A stretch of 64,000 nucleotides of DNA from the NCBI GenBank assembly GCA_030522415.1, contig CM060126.1, positions 11,668,852 to 11,732,851 on the forward strand, in the 5' to 3' direction. The notes below the pieces were generated by a model. That model did no database searches and was not told the DNA's origin. It saw nothing but the letters and a program-made list of their open reading frames with translations. Shown here piece after piece: positions 22,412-34,160 of the stretch (positions are counted from its first letter, which is position 1; each line of letters begins with the position of its first letter). A program made the translations under genes and the position numbers. Source of the DNA: Channallabes apus (taxonomy: Eukaryota > Chordata > Actinopteri > Siluriformes > Clariidae).

Positions 22412-23297
22412 TGTCACGGGCGGTTCACAGATGATTGAGTGGCAATGAACCCAATAGCAGACAAACAGGAATTAAGTGATAAAAAGTAGTATTTAATCCT
22501 TTAATGTTTATATACTGTATATATACCAGAGCTTGGGTGAGTCACTGCAGCAGGAGCAGGGGAGAGAAGTAGTGGCTGTGTGTGCTTGGTGACTGGGGAA
22601 GCCCTTAGTGACGAGAGAGGAGGCGGGGCTATGACGCGGGGGAATCTCCACAATCCCGGAAGCCGAACACGGGCAATCTTTTCGTGTTCTTGCGATTCGT
22701 TCCTTATTATCAGTTTGCTTAATAGGTACGATGGAGTGCAACGGATTATTCTCTTCTGTGAATGTGAAGGTAAAGTGCTCACCGTGAATGTCTTTTCTCC
22801 GCGAACACGAGAGTGCTCGAAAGCGGGGTGATCGCGTTGGAGGAGGAAGCCGACTGATGAAGTAGGCGAAGTGGTGGCTAGAAGAATCGTCTTTTTCCAT
22901 GCAAGGGTCGGTATCCAGAAAACCAGCAGCGAGAGCGAATGAATCCAAATCGTGAGTACAAATCCGAAGTCTTGAAAACAGGCGAGGTCATACACATTAA
23001 TCAGTCCGAAAACAGCAGAGGTACCAGGAGTGGCGTAGAGGAGAGAGAAATCCAAAAAACAGGCAGGGTAGACAACAGGCTAGGTAGACTAGAAAATCAC
23101 TTGGACAAAACAAACGCGAGGCACACGAATAAGATACTGCGGCACTGAATGGCTTTCTCAGCGTGCTTAAAAAGCCTAGAGGTGATTGCATGATCGGTTA
23201 CAGGTGTGCTAGAGCGGCAGGTGAGCTTGCTGGGGAAAAAACTGGAGTGGAATTCTAGGGTTTGGAGGTGCTGGGTTGATCTGGCTGGAATGTGACA
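22412..23297 (-). mobile_element. Solo LTR (886 bp) with CTATG target duplication
   Basis: Begins TGTCACGGGC and ends AATGTGACA; CTATG is present at 22407-22411 and 23298-23302. A related copy of the host repeat without an insertion (near 36690, minus strand: GTGTCACCATGCAGATG) supplies the empty site. A TTTTTAAGC TATA-like box on the minus strand suggests minus orientation. ORFs inside are not credible genes. Confidence 0.82.
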
Positions 23298-23302
23298 CTA
23301 TG

Positions 23303-23850
23303 CAGATGTTACACTCAGTGGAGTTACCGAAATCTTTGGTTTAGTTCTCATTGAGTTGCCACACATCATTTCCACATTTCACTCGCTTTTATTACTCTTA
23401 TGTGAACATAAACAGTGAAACATTCCACAGGTTTATAACACCGCGGCCAAGTGAACCACGTTCCCGTCGAACGAAACCAGGCATAATCGTGGTGTTCGCT
23501 TCGGTTATGACACACCATAGTTTATTACCTGCTGTGGTAGATCTGAATATTTATTCAAACACAATAATAAAGCTTTATATCCTCAGGAGGGCTCAGTACA
23601 TTGTTTTAGCGATAGTTTCACGGAAGCGAGTTCAGAACTAATCTAAAAAAAAAAAAAAAACATCCGAAGCTTCAAATAGAATGAACGAACTAATGAATTT
23701 TCTTAAAACGTTAGAAAATTAAGTAGAGCTAAATCCCTGAATCTCCTTATAAAATATCGCTGATTATCAATGCGAGAATGAATGGCGAATTGTCATATGG
23801 CGAGGGATAGGCTTCAGTGAAATTGATATAATTTATATATATGTAATTGA
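23303..23850 (+). repeat. Copy of the TTAA-bounded dispersed repeat
   Basis: Carries the blocks GTAGATCTGA, CACAATAATAAAGCTTTATA, CATTGTTTTAGCGATA and the GAATGAATGGCG segment, in the same order as at 43080-43490 and 58435-58690 and inverted at 36230-36720. It holds the solo LTR at its left side. Confidence 0.75.
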
Positions 23851-24307
23851 TATACTGTATATACAGACGTGTGTGTGTCATTTTAATTCAAATGAACATT
23901 TTAATGCTTTCTGATACACTTATCAACTTATCCACATACACTTATCAACACAAACTCTCCGTGCACGCACACACAATCTCTAAAAAATTTATATTAATAA
24001 CATACATATACAAATAAACAAATGTAGGTGTAATAAAAGTAGTCGTGATGTCAGTACTCGCCCAGCAAACCAGCCTTTTGCAGCGGCTTAAAACGTATGA
24101 ATTATCTTCAAATATACAAAAAAAAAGCGAAAAGACACTCGATTATTTTGCATAGGTTATTTGTTTAATTCAAAAAGTTTGTAAAACACTTTAAAACGAG
24201 AGAAAATCTGTTAAAATCCTCGTTCGCCTTCACAGCGTTAGGTTGCGAGTGACGTCATGATTTGAATCTGCGCGCCACCGCGGAAACATAGGGAAACTGT
24301 CTTTCCC

Positions 24308-24485
24308 GGACCACCGGCTTTTAGATAAAGTCCTTCCATGCGCCATCTGGCGGATATTCAGTGAAGCACAACACATTAATTTTAAATTCCCGAATGTTGC
24401 CTCCGGCAAGTCGTGGCACGCCGCGCGCTAAATTGTGGCCTCTCACGTGAAAACACGCGCAGTCTTAAAGGCGACATCTGTAAGC
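24308..24485 (+). repeat. Repeat unit, second copy at 26020-26186
   Basis: GGCTTTTAGATAAAGTCCTT through AAAGGCGACATCTGTAAG is repeated with few differences at 26020-26186, where a BEL/Pao LTR follows directly. A further duplicated block (24918-25080 and 25627-25805, ATTCATGTCTTCTGATGATG...) belongs to the same neighbourhood. Confidence 0.7.
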
Positions 24486-24764
24486 ACTGCATGTGCATGT
24501 TTGTGTGTTTTATGTGTATAGATTCTTAAAAATTATTACTAATAATATAATAATCAACAGCAACATTGTACGCCATCAGGTAAAACATAGGCTACATTTG
24601 CTTTGCATTGTCCCGACCTGATGACAGTCATACAGTATGATGCAATTCCATATTAGATTCGTTATGAGTTGTTGTTATTCAGCATGTTCTTTAACTTCTT
24701 TTTTATTCGTTTATCTTTTTTAACTTTGAGCACCCGCCCCTTTAAACATCTCTGCACGGCCCTG

Positions 24765-24917
<153 letters not shown>

Positions 24918-25079
24918 CATTCATGTCTTCTGATGATGGCGACACATTTTTTCGTTTTAAATAATATATGTTGCCATATTCACGAATCAGGACATTCGCA
25001 TAGTTAACACTATCAGGAAATTAAATAAATTTCAAGACCATTTAAACCGAGGCATTGTCATGTCTTTCATTGTTTTGTA

Positions 25080-25626
25080 ATGAATCTTTTTTCAAAAGAA
25101 AACTGAAAACACAAAATAACCAGAGCTGCGCCGTCTATGCGAGAACGGACGGGATTCTGGAAACTAAAAGAAAAAACTAAAGATGCTCTTGGGACTTATT
25201 GCTTTACTGAGGATTTATAGGAAGAGAGAGAGTAGAGTTTGTGCTTTGTGCACTTTAACCCGAGAGCACGCGCTAAACTGTCGCTCTCCCTCACTCTCTC
25301 TCCGGTGTCTTAGACAGACAGAGGCTTGGGCTTTGCCTGTGTCTTCTCCAGCGCACTTTGTCTTTGGCACTGACAACTTTTACTGGTGCGACCGAATGAT
25401 CAGACGGAGTGTCGCGGTATCACGACCCGGCCCGTTCTGAACAGCTTATGCGCGGCTCCGCCTCTCGCGCGAGCCGCGTCATTACATACATATCCACAAA
25501 TACTTTAACAACATACACTTATCATGAATTGCATTTTATATGAATGTTACATATGAGACACACACACAAACACTTATATTATATACTTATATAATATATT
25601 CACATACAAACACATACACATTGTTA
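25080..25626. other. No gene recognised
   Basis: Mixed sequence with one 85-codon ORF (25183-25440) lacking any recognisable domain; I do not call it a gene. Confidence 0.4.
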
Positions 25627-26184
25627 ATTCATGTCTTCTGATGATGTTGACTCATTTTTACGTTTTAAAAAAGACATGTTGGCATATTCACGAATCAGGA
25701 CATTCGCATAGTTAATACTATCAGATAGCCTACTATCAGGAAATTTCATTAATTTCAAGACCATTTAAACTGCGGCATGGCCATGTCTTTCATTATTTTG
25801 TACCTGTTAAGACATTACAAAAACTATATAAGAAACTTTTAAAGCACGAATTTGGGCATCTCATTTCATCATTATGAAAATAACATGAAGCACATATACA
25901 CACGTTCATTATGAAATATCTGTTGTAAAACAAAATAAAATTCATGTTTGCTACAGCATTAGAAACAATATTGTTTTAGGTTAACGGTTAACCTTATACA
26001 CAATTCATTTGTACTTGGTCCGGCTTTTAGATAAAGTCCTTCCATGCGCCATGTGGCGGATATTCAGTGAAGCACAACACATTTATTTTAAATTCCTGAA
26101 TGTTGCCTCCAGCAAGTCGCGGCACGCCGCCCGCTAAATTGCGGCCTCTCGCGGGAAAACACGCACAGTCTTAAAGGCGACATC

Positions 26185-26940
26185 TGTAAGTAGGTATGTA
26201 CAACAAGAGTGTTGTTATATACATAAGCTAAGACTGTAATTTATAAGATACAGCAAATAGGTTGTTGTAAAAGTCATAGATTTGCAAGATGCAGCAACTG
26301 GTGTTGTAATCACAGTGGATTTACTCAAGACGACTGTATGAAGTGTTGATTCTTTGATGCTGACAAAATAAACTACAAGAGACAAAGAGATTGGACTTCT
26401 GTCGTGTGAGTGAAACTTTAAACCAGAGCTACGCGTCAAAACTGGTGAAATAATATGACCGCATCTACATGAAGTCAAAAGCTTTCCGCTGTTTGAACGA
26501 AAACAAGTGAACGCTGAAAGAGAAAGTAAAAGGGAATAGCGCGCCCTGAACTTCACCATGCCGACCAACGAGGACAACAATCCCAGCACTTGGCTCGGGA
26601 GCCTAACGGCGCTCGCTATGCACAATGCCAAATTAAGAGTGCTTTAACGTCAAGATGGCAAATATGACAGCCGATCGCCCAAGAGCAAGAGCGCACTCAT
26701 TGAATCGAGCAGCGCGCGCCCGAGCAGCGCGCACTTTCACCTTTCCAACTCAACATGCAACAGCCGAGCACAGCCTGCGAACGAGAGCGCAGTCACTGAA
26801 TCGAGCAGCGCGCGTCCGAGCAGCGTGCACTCTCACCTTTCCAACTCAACATGCAACAGCCGAGCGCAGCCTGTGAACGGGAGCGCAGTCACTGAATCGA
26901 GCAACGCGCACCTAAGCTGCGCGCACTCTACAGATCTGTG
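26185..26940 (+). mobile_element. BEL/Pao retrotransposon fragment: LTR plus deleted gag
   Basis: The LTR (about 26185-26468) runs from TGTAAGTAGG to GACCGCATCTACA and matches 48133-48420. The gag starts at 26558 (MPTNEDNNPSTWLGSLTAL) and jumps directly to AMHNAKLRVL, so about 200 codons present in the 55391-58097 copy are missing. A stop follows at once. The Ser-rich tandem segment (NRAARARAA shadow frame; SSARPSSAHFHLSN in frame) continues to 26940. Non-functional. Confidence 0.8.
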
Positions 26941-27180
26941 AGAGGTGCTTATAGGAGCAGGTGTGTGGATGTCGCTCATAGGAGCGTGTGTGTGGATGTA
27001 GCTCATAGGAGCATGTGTGTGTGTGATTCGCTCATAGGAGCGTGTGTGTGAGATTCGCTCATAGGAGTGCGTGTGTGAGATTCGCTCATAGGAGCATGGG
27101 TGGGTGTGTATGTCGCTAATAGGAGTGAGTGTGTGTGGGAGACGTTCATAGTGTGAGCGTGTGTGTTGCTCGTAGAAGCA
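26940..27180. repeat. Minisatellite, unit about 26-27 bp, about 8 degenerate copies
   Basis: Repeats of GCTCATAGGAGCGTGTGTGT with GA-rich linkers, starting at the end of the BEL fragment. Confidence 0.85.
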
Positions 27181-27625
27181 TAAGATGCTTAGTTCCACCT
27201 TAAGGCCTTGTTCACACGGACGTTAAAATCGCCTGTTTTTCTGCCGTTCATAGCGTCCGGTGACTGCGGATGAAGCGCCGAGGGTTTTCTACACATAGGA
27301 GTCAATGACGGTGTTCACACGGGCTTTGGTGACGTGCGTTTGTCCGGCTGCGCGTTTATACGGTGTTAAAAAAATGTTGCATGCAGCTTTTTCTTGGCGT
27401 TCCCAATCCCAACGAACGCAAGGAAACCGCTTCTAGTTCGTTTTCTCCGCGTCCATTTTACGCTCCGGAGGACCAGATATATCCCATGATCCTACATGCT
27501 ATACATGGGGAAATGCGGAAAAAAGGCAAAAATAAAATGCTTAAAAAATAAAACTTGCGCGGGAAATATTCGCATTTCTTCATAAACCACAAAAAACTTC
27601 CTTTAATCCGACGTTGTGCAGGTAG

Positions 27626-28402
27626 TGTCATGACACGCCAAGCCACAGCTCCGTCATGATCCATGTTTGTCAACAACTCTCGCATGGCACCACGCCCCCT
27701 CTCCTCCCTGTACACCTGGACGCTATTAGTAATCAGCCCTGTTACCTATTTAAACCACACCCTGACACTGCCTCGTCGCCAGATTATTGTGTGCCTCACT
27801 AGCCCAATCTTCCAGCGATTTTTCTTCATTGTCTATTGGATCTTGACCACGCTTTGTTTTCCCCGACCACGATTTTGTCTCTCGTTTTTGGATACTATAC
27901 TTTGGATATTTCATGTTGCCGACCTCTTACCTGTTTACGACTACGAGCTTGGATCACGGACCCCCTCTCGTCTCTCCGGCTTCGACCTCTGCCTGCTTCA
28001 CGACAACGATTAGCCCTTGCGGCTCGCTGAGCTCTCTCCCCTTCCATCCACACCGGCATCTCATCGCGGAGGTCTCCCTCTGCATGCGCTCGCTCTGCGC
28101 GCCGCCACAGCTCAAGCTCACGCTGCACGCGCCTGCATTGATCCCAGCTGTCACTCGCGCCGGCTCGCGCACTTCCGTGTTTACGCTACGCTTGCGTCAC
28201 ACGCATCGCCTCCCCATCTCGACACAGTCACGAGCTGGTACTCCGTGTTTCCGCATTTCGGCGAAGCCTCCTGCCTGCATAAGGTATTTTGCAACGCGGA
28301 ATTTAATCACTGCCCTGCCTGCTTCACTGTTCACAAGCACCACTGTCTCCCATTTACCCTGTCTGCACTTGGATCCCTCACGCCCCCTAGCGGCCCCTGA
28401 CA
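27626..28402 (+). repeat. Chromovirus 5' LTR (777 bp)
   Basis: Ends are TGTCATGACACG and GGCCCCTGACA. The ORFs within it are untranslated LTR sequence; gag starts just downstream at 28423. Confidence 0.96.
27747..27788 (+). promoter_or_regulatory. LTR promoter: TATA box and predicted transcript start used for self-priming
   Basis: TATTTAAA at 27747-27754 is followed 31 nt later by GCCAGATTATT (27778-27788). Those 11 nt are the exact reverse complement of the primer site at 28404-28414, so 27778 is the predicted first transcribed base. Confidence 0.75.
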
Positions 28403-28403
28403 G

Positions 28404-28414
28404 AATAATCTGGC
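28404..28414 (+). promoter_or_regulatory. Self-primer binding site (11 nt)
   Basis: AATAATCTGGC begins one base after the 5' LTR and pairs perfectly with GCCAGATTATT at 27778-27788. The pairing stops at both sides. Tf1 and its relatives prime reverse transcription from the folded 5' end of their own RNA with an 11-nt match; the arrangement here is the same. Confidence 0.78.
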
Positions 28415-28422
28415 CATCTAAA

Positions 28423-29331
28423 ATGGATCCAGCAGAGGCAGCTCACCTGAGAGGAGCATTAGAGAGTCAAGGAGTACTCTTAGGCGCCCACCAGCAGGAA
28501 ATAAGACAGATCACGAGCTCACTTCAAAGCATCACGGAAACACTGCAGTCTCTCTCCGCTCAGGTTGGGAACCTACAACCTCCTGCACACACTCCTCAGC
28601 CCCTCCCTCCAACACTCTCGCCTGGCCTAGAGCCCCGCCTGCCAGCACCGCCCACCTATGATGGAGATCCAGCCACCTGCCGCTCCTTTTTGTCTCAATG
28701 CTCTCTCGTCCTGGAACTACAGGCCACATCATTTCCCACGGAGCGTTCCAAGGTGGCCTACATCATCACCCTCCTGTCAGGAAAGGCGAGAGAGTGGGGG
28801 ACGGCATTGTGGGATGCCCAAGTCCCGTGCTGCTTCGCCTATAGGACCTTCACGGATGAAATGAGGAAGGTCTTTGACCGCTCCTTTACGGGACATCAAG
28901 CGGCTGATCACATCCTTCAGCTACGTCAAGGAATTCGTTCCGTTTCTGATTATGCCATCGAATTTCGGACCCTGGCTCCCTCTTGCGACTGGGACGAGAG
29001 GGCCCTCTTCGACTGCTTTTTTCATGGGCTCTCAGACCCAATTAAGGACGAGCTGGCGGCCCGGGAGCTGCCCTCGAACTTACAAGGACTCATCGACTTA
29101 ACGACCCGCATTGATGACCGTAAACGGGCACGCCGAAAGGAGCAGCAGCCTTATCGCGAACCACGCACCCCAACACTCACCCTGGCCACACCCCAGCCAC
29201 CCCCTGAGCCCATGCAGATAGGCCGTGCACGCATCTCGCCGGAGGAGCGTCAGCGCCGTAGAAATGAGGGCGCCTGTTTCTACTGTGGCCAGGTCGGCCA
29301 TGTTGTGCGATCCTGTCCACTAAAAGGCTAG
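28423..29331 (+). CDS. gag: Chromovirus Gag (302 aa)
   Basis: The start ATG at 28423 ([17 protein letters not shown]) lies 20 nt after the LTR; the open frame extends further upstream only because the LTR is open. Residues about 10-50 look helical, followed by a Pro-rich linker and the capsid core ([18 protein letters not shown], then [10 protein letters not shown]). Near the C-terminus is one CX2CX4HX4C zinc knuckle ([14 protein letters not shown]). Gag packages the RNA into cytoplasmic particles. It ends at TAG (29329-29331). Pol begins 21 nt further on in another frame, so Pol is made by frameshifting, reinitiation or another recoding route that I cannot identify. Confidence 0.93.
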   Translation: MDPAEAAHLRGALESQGVLLGAHQQEIRQITSSLQSITETLQSLSAQVGNLQPPAHTPQPLPPTLSPGLEPRLPAPPTYDGDPATCRSFLSQCSLVLELQATSFPTERSKVAYIITLLSGKAREWGTALWDAQVPCCFAYRTFTDEMRKVFDRSFTGHQAADHILQLRQGIRSVSDYAIEFRTLAPSCDWDERALFDCFFHGLSDPIKDELAARELPSNLQGLIDLTTRIDDRKRARRKEQQPYREPRTPTLTLATPQPPPEPMQIGRARISPEERQRRRNEGACFYCGQVGHVVRSCPLKG

Positions 29332-29351
29332 GCCCCCCCGTAGTTCTGGGG

Positions 29352-32300
29352 ATGCAGGGGGGCCCAGCATCTGTTTCTTCCCCGGACCAGCGATCATGCT
29401 TCTCCGTAACTCTGACCCACGGCGACCAATCCTATGCCACGTACGCACTAGTGGACTCCGGGGCTGATCAGAATCTAATTTCTTCCTCCATTGTTTCAAA
29501 CTTCAAGATCCCCCTCACGCCCCTGCATCAACCCTTTACGGTTCAGGCTCTTGATGGCAGCAGACTCTCCCCCATCACTCATCGCACCAACCCCGTGACC
29601 CTGCAGTTTTCAGGCAATCACACTGAAACGATTACCTTCCTAACCGTTCAAAATTCCCATGCACCCATCGTTCTGGGCCTCCCTTGGCTAAGACTACACA
29701 ACCCGCACATCGACTGGATTAAAAGGAGAGTCCTGGACTGGAGTCCCACCTGCCTCTCTTCATGCTTACGTTCAGCACATATGGGCCGAAGTTTACCCAC
29801 GCCACAAGAGGAAACTCCCGACCTAACCAAGTTACCCACGGACTATCATGACCTTCGGCAGGTGTTTAGCAAATCACGGGCCACCTCCCTACCCCCGCAT
29901 CGCCCCTATGACTGTGCTATCGACCTCCTCCCAGGCACCTCACCACCTAAGGGGCGACTGTACTCCCTCTCCCGCCCCGAGAGAGAGGCAATGGAACAGT
30001 ATATAAAGGAATCACTTGCAGCTGGGATCATCCGCCCATCCTCTTCACCAGCAGGGGCTGGGTTTTTCTTCGTTGAAAAGAAGGATAAGTCCCTCAGACC
30101 CTGTATCGATTATAGGGGGTTGAACGAGATCACGATTAAGAACCGTTACCCTCTCCCCTTGATGTCGTCGGCCTTTGAACTTCTCCAGGACGCCCGCATC
30201 TATACTAAGTTAGATTTAAGGAACGCCTACCACCTTGTCAGGATACGGGAGGGCGACGAATGGAAGACCGCCTTTAACACACCTACCGGCCATTATGAGT
30301 ACCTAGTGGTCCCATTCGGCCTAACCAACGCGCCGGCAGTATTCCAGGCCCTAATCAATGATGTCCTCAGAGACTTTCTTAATGTTTTCGTCTTCACTTA
30401 TCTGGATGATATCCTGATTTTTTCACGTTCGGTGAGGGAACACAAGCTCCATGTGCGCCAGGTCCTGCAACGGCTCCTGGAGAATAAGCTCTACATCAAG
30501 GCAGAGAAATGTGAATTTCATTGTACCTCCACGTCCTTTCTAGGATACTTCATTTCCCCTGCAGGCATCCAGATGGACCCCACCAAGGTGAAGGCAGTCA
30601 CGGACTGGCCAGTACCGACCTCAAGACGCGAACTCCAGCGGTTCTTGGGATTCGCAAACTTCTATCGACGTTTTATTCGAAGCTACAGCATGGTGGCAAC
30701 CCCACTCACGACACTTACGTCCTCCAAGATCCCATTCCGATGGAACCCCCAGGCTGACATAGCCTTCAAGGATCTCAAGTCCCGCTTCACTACGGCACCC
30801 ATCCTTATTTTTCCCGAACCCTCCCTCCAGTTTATCGTGGAAGTAGACGCGTCTGAGACTGGAGTAGGCGCCGTCCTGTCCCAGAGATCCACAAAGGATG
30901 CTAAAATCCACCCATGCTCCTTCTTCTCCCGCCGACTCACACCTGCTGAACGCAATTACGGTATTGGGGACCGTGAACTCTTGGCGGTCAAGTTGGCCTT
31001 GGAAGAATGGAGACACTGGCTAGAAGGGGCGGACCACCCCTTCCTCGTATGGACCGACCATAAAAACCTGGAGTACTTGAAGACAGCGAAGAGACTTAAC
31101 TCACGCCAAGCACGATGGTCACTATTTTTCTCCCGTTTCCGATTCACACTGTCATATCGCCCTGGCTCCAAGAACATCAAGCCTGATGCCCTCTCCCGAC
31201 AATTCTCCACCCCTCAGGATTCATCCATGACGGAGGTGATTCTTCCTCCTCACTGCCTGGTAGCAATGCTCCAATTCAACGTGGAACGTCTGGTTCAACA
31301 GACCCTCGAACGAGAACCCGGCCCAAGCACCGTTCCACCCAACAAGCTCTTCGTCCCAGCTTCTGTGAGACCACAGGTGCTTGACTGGGCCCACAGCTCC
31401 AGACTGGCTTGCCACCCTGGGGCCGCACGTACGCTCTCCCTCCTACGCCAACGTTTTTGGTGGTCCACCATGAAAGAGGATGTCAAGAGCCTTGTGGCTT
31501 CCTGCGACACCTGTACCAGAAATAAATCAACCAACCGCTCCCCTGAGGGTCTCCTTAGACCCCTCCCCATCCCTCACCGCCCCTGGTCACACATCTCCAT
31601 CGACTTTGTCACTGGCCTGCCTCCTTCCCAAAATAACACGTGCATATTAACTATCGTGGACCGCTTTTCCAAATCGGCGCATTTCATCCCACTACCCAAA
31701 CTCCCATCGGCCAAGGAAACAGCCGAACTCCTAATTAATCATGTCTTTCGACTTCACGGACTTCCCGTCGACATTGTTTCAGACAGGGGTCCTCAGTTTT
31801 CTGCCCAGTTCTGGAAGGCCTTTTGTAACCTTGTCGGCGCCAACCCCAGCCTCTCATCCGGATTTCATCCCCAAACCAACGGTCAAACAGAACGAGTGAA
31901 CCAAGAGTTGGAGAAATCCTTAAGATGCATGGCCTCGCGGGATCCATCCTCCTGGAGTCGTTTCCTACCATGGGTCGAGTACGCCCACAACTCGCTCCCT
32001 ACCTCCTCGACAGGCATGTCCCCTTTCCACTGCTGTCTGGGGTATCAACCACCCCTCTTCCCGGTCCAAGAAAAGGAAGTAGCAGTACCCTCAGCCCAAA
32101 CCTTTGTCCGTCGCTGCAAAAGAACATGGCAACACGCCCGGCAGCAGCTCCTACGCACTGTAAGCACTTTTCAACGCCAGGCAAATCGTCATCGGTCACC
32201 AGCTCCCAACTACCGTGTCGGCCAAAGGGTCATGCTGTCTACACGGGACCTCCCACTCAAGACCACGTCCAGAAAGCTCTCACCAAGATTCATCGGACCC

Positions 32301-32522
32301 TTCCCCATCACCCGAATCATAAACCCATGCTCTGTCCGTCTTGCTCTACCCCTCTCCATGCGCCGGATCAACCCCACATTTCATGTTTCCCAGATTCGTC
32401 GTTTAGTCTCCTGCCCATTGTCCAGCCCCCCCCACCCCCCCGACTCATTGATGGGGGAGAAGCCTTCACAGTTCACAAGCTCCTCAAGTCTCGCCGCCGG
32501 GGGCGGGGCCTCCAGTACTTAG
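29352..32522 (+). CDS. pol: Chromovirus Pol: protease, RT, RNase H, integrase
   Basis: 1056 codons open from ATG 29352. Domains in order: aspartic protease ([13 protein letters not shown], about residue 35); RT fingers and palm ([30 protein letters not shown]) with the catalytic YLDD at about 350-353; RNase H ([16 protein letters not shown], about 498); integrase zinc site ([14 protein letters not shown] to CDTC, about 688-720); DDE core with D in [10 protein letters not shown] in VSDRGPQF and E in [10 protein letters not shown]. The frame then meets C-rich runs (32416-32440), leaves the conserved frame and stops at 32522, so the chromodomain is not joined. All catalytic residues I can check are present. 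Confidence 0.94.
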   Translation: MQGGPASVSSPDQRSCFSVTLTHGDQSYATYALVDSGADQNLISSSIVSNFKIPLTPLHQPFTVQALDGSRLSPITHRTNPVTLQFSGNHTETITFLTVQNSHAPIVLGLPWLRLHNPHIDWIKRRVLDWSPTCLSSCLRSAHMGRSLPTPQEETPDLTKLPTDYHDLRQVFSKSRATSLPPHRPYDCAIDLLPGTSPPKGRLYSLSRPEREAMEQYIKESLAAGIIRPSSSPAGAGFFFVEKKDKSLRPCIDYRGLNEITIKNRYPLPLMSSAFELLQDARIYTKLDLRNAYHLVRIREGDEWKTAFNTPTGHYEYLVVPFGLTNAPAVFQALINDVLRDFLNVFVFTYLDDILIFSRSVREHKLHVRQVLQRLLENKLYIKAEKCEFHCTSTSFLGYFISPAGIQMDPTKVKAVTDWPVPTSRRELQRFLGFANFYRRFIRSYSMVATPLTTLTSSKIPFRWNPQADIAFKDLKSRFTTAPILIFPEPSLQFIVEVDASETGVGAVLSQRSTKDAKIHPCSFFSRRLTPAERNYGIGDRELLAVKLALEEWRHWLEGADHPFLVWTDHKNLEYLKTAKRLNSRQARWSLFFSRFRFTLSYRPGSKNIKPDALSRQFSTPQDSSMTEVILPPHCLVAMLQFNVERLVQQTLEREPGPSTVPPNKLFVPASVRPQVLDWAHSSRLACHPGAARTLSLLRQRFWWSTMKEDVKSLVASCDTCTRNKSTNRSPEGLLRPLPIPHRPWSHISIDFVTGLPPSQNNTCILTIVDRFSKSAHFIPLPKLPSAKETAELLINHVFRLHGLPVDIVSDRGPQFSAQFWKAFCNLVGANPSLSSGFHPQTNGQTERVNQELEKSLRCMASRDPSSWSRFLPWVEYAHNSLPTSSTGMSPFHCCLGYQPPLFPVQEKEVAVPSAQTFVRRCKRTWQHARQQLLRTVSTFQRQANRHRSPAPNYRVGQRVMLSTRDLPLKTTSRKLSPRFIGPFPITRIINPCSVRLALPLSMRRINPTFHVSQIRRLVSCPLSSPPHPPDSLMGEKPSQFTSSSSLAAGGGASST

Positions 32523-32660
32523 TAGACTGGGAAGGCTATGGCCCTGAAGAGAGGAGTTGGGTACCCGCCAGGTTTATCCTAGACCGTTCTCTAATCTCTG
32601 ATTTCCACAGACTTCACCCCGAAGCACCTGCAAGAACGCCTGGAGGCGTTCATAGAGGGG
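32440..32660 (+). pseudogene. Pol C-terminal chromodomain in a shifted frame
   Basis: In the frame one base earlier than pol, the text reads [19 protein letters not shown], then [18 protein letters not shown] and [10 protein letters not shown]. This is a chromodomain with its aromatic residues ([10 protein letters not shown]). It belongs at the end of Pol and directs integration to marked chromatin in chromoviruses. Loss of one C (or gain of two) in the C tract at 32416-32440 explains the break. A homopolymer sequencing error is an equally simple cause. Confidence 0.85.
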
Positions 32661-32667
32661 AGGGTAC

Positions 32668-33444
32668 TGTCATGACACGCCAAGCCACAGCTCCGTCATG
32701 ATCCATGTTTGTCAACAACTCTCGCATGGCACCACGCCCCCTCTCCTCCCTGTACACCTGGACGCTATTAGTAATCAGCCCTGTTACCTATTTAAACCAC
32801 ACCCTGACACTGCCTCGTCGCCAGATTATTGTGTGCCTCACTAGCCCAATCTTCCAGCGATTTTTCTTCATTGTCTATTGGATCTTGACCACGCTTTGTT
32901 TTCCCCGACCACGATTTTGTCTCTCGTTTTTGGATACTATACTTTGGATATTTCATGTTGCCGACCTCTTACCTGTTTACGACTACGAGCTTGGATCACG
33001 GACCCCCTCTCGTCTCTCCGGCTTCGACCTCTGCCTGCTTCACGACAACGATTAGCCCTCGCGGCTCGCTGAGCTCTCTCCCCCTCCATCCACACCGGCA
33101 TCTCATCGCGGAGCTCTCCCTCTGCATGCGCTCGCTCTGCGCGCCGCCACAGCTCAAGCTCACGCTGCACGCGCCTGCATTGATCCCAGCTGTCACTCGC
33201 GCCGGCTCGCGCACTTCCGTGTTTACGCTACGCTTGCGTCACACGCATCGCCTCCCCATCTCGACACAGTCACGAGCTGGTACTCCGTGTTTCCGCATTT
33301 CGGCGAAGCCTCCTGCCTGCATAAGGTATTTTGCAACGCGGAATTTAATCACTGCCCTGCCTGCTTCACTGTTCACAAGCACCACTGTCTCCCATTTACC
33401 CTGTCTGCACTTGGATCCCTCACGCCCCCTAGCGGCCCCTGACA
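32668..33444 (+). repeat. Chromovirus 3' LTR (777 bp)
   Basis: Preceded by the polypurine tract AGAGGGGAGGGTAC. Differences from the 5' LTR were seen near 33059, 33083 and 33113. Confidence 0.96.
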
Positions 33445-33879
33445 GGTAGAGGGTGAACCCAGTAGCGGCGGCGATTTCTTTCTCTCCCTACGTCACCGTA
33501 TTATTTTTACAAATATGTTTATATATTATATAAAATATAATAATTTAATTAGAATTTTTAAAACAATAAGATTAATGTCTAATATAGCAAAATGGTCCAT
33601 ATTAAAAGGAGGCACCTCAAATAAAATGACAGGGGCTTTCATATCCAGTTCCCGACACACTGCCCCCACAGGTTAAACACACAAACTACCATTTGGGCTG
33701 CAGGCTGTCGTTAGACAGAGACAAACGAATGCCAGTGTAGAAGTCAATCGAGCGGCACTACAAAACGCAACATAAATGTATAGGACGTTCAGAGCTCGTT
33801 CGTTTATCCAAAAATTTAACGCCCGTGTGAACAAGGCCTAAGGAGCTTTGGTTATCTGCTTAAGTTATGTATCAGAGTC

Positions 33880-34160
33880 TGTATGCTAACACAGAGCTAT
33901 TGTTATATGTTCCAGGTATTAGAGCCTGTTTGTCAGAGAGCCTGTGTCACAACACAAATCTGTTATATGTCTTGGGTATTAGAGCCTGTTTGTCAGAGAG
34001 GCTGTGTGACAACACAGAGCTAGTATAATGTCTCGGGTATTAGCGCCTGTTTGTCAGAGAGCCTGTGTTACCAAACAGAGTTATGGTTATATGTCTCAGG
34101 TATTAGAGCCTACATGTTAGAGAGCCAGTGTCACAACACTGAGCTTGAGTTAAGTATTGT
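33880..34160. repeat. Minisatellite, unit about 62 bp, about 4 copies
   Basis: Degenerate repeats of GGTATTAGAGCCTGTTTGTC followed by AGAGAGCCTGTGTCACAACA and a GTTATATGTCT linker. Confidence 0.85.

Larger units (their letters stand above)
27626..33444 (+). mobile_element. Sushi-class Ty3/gypsy chromovirus, nearly intact and young
   Basis: Two 777-bp LTRs (27626-28402 and 32668-33444) differ at only about three positions. GGTAG flanks both sides (27621-27625 and 33445-33449). Gag and pol are open, with a chromodomain after the integrase as in chromoviruses. The primer site is complementary to the element's own transcript start. A single frameshift before the chromodomain is the only lesion seen. 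Confidence 0.96.
27204..33838. mobile_element. Harbinger-type MITE (TAA duplication) interrupted by a chromovirus
   Basis: The left end GGCCTTGTTCACACGG and the right end (reverse complement GGCCTTGTTCACACGGGCG) form inverted repeats. TAA flanks both (27201-27203 and 33839-33841). About 0.8 kb of MITE sequence surrounds the LTR element at 27626-33444. No transposase is present. Confidence 0.75.

Noticed and set aside
22501..23055. 184-codon minus ORF
   Set aside because: Lies wholly in the solo LTR and shows no domain.
25183..25440. 85-codon ORF MLLGLIALLRIYRKRE
   Set aside because: No domain, no conservation evidence, and surrounded by repeats.
32705..33055. ORF identical in both chromovirus LTRs (also 27663-28013)
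   Set aside because: LTR sequence lying partly upstream of the predicted transcript start; no independent coding evidence.
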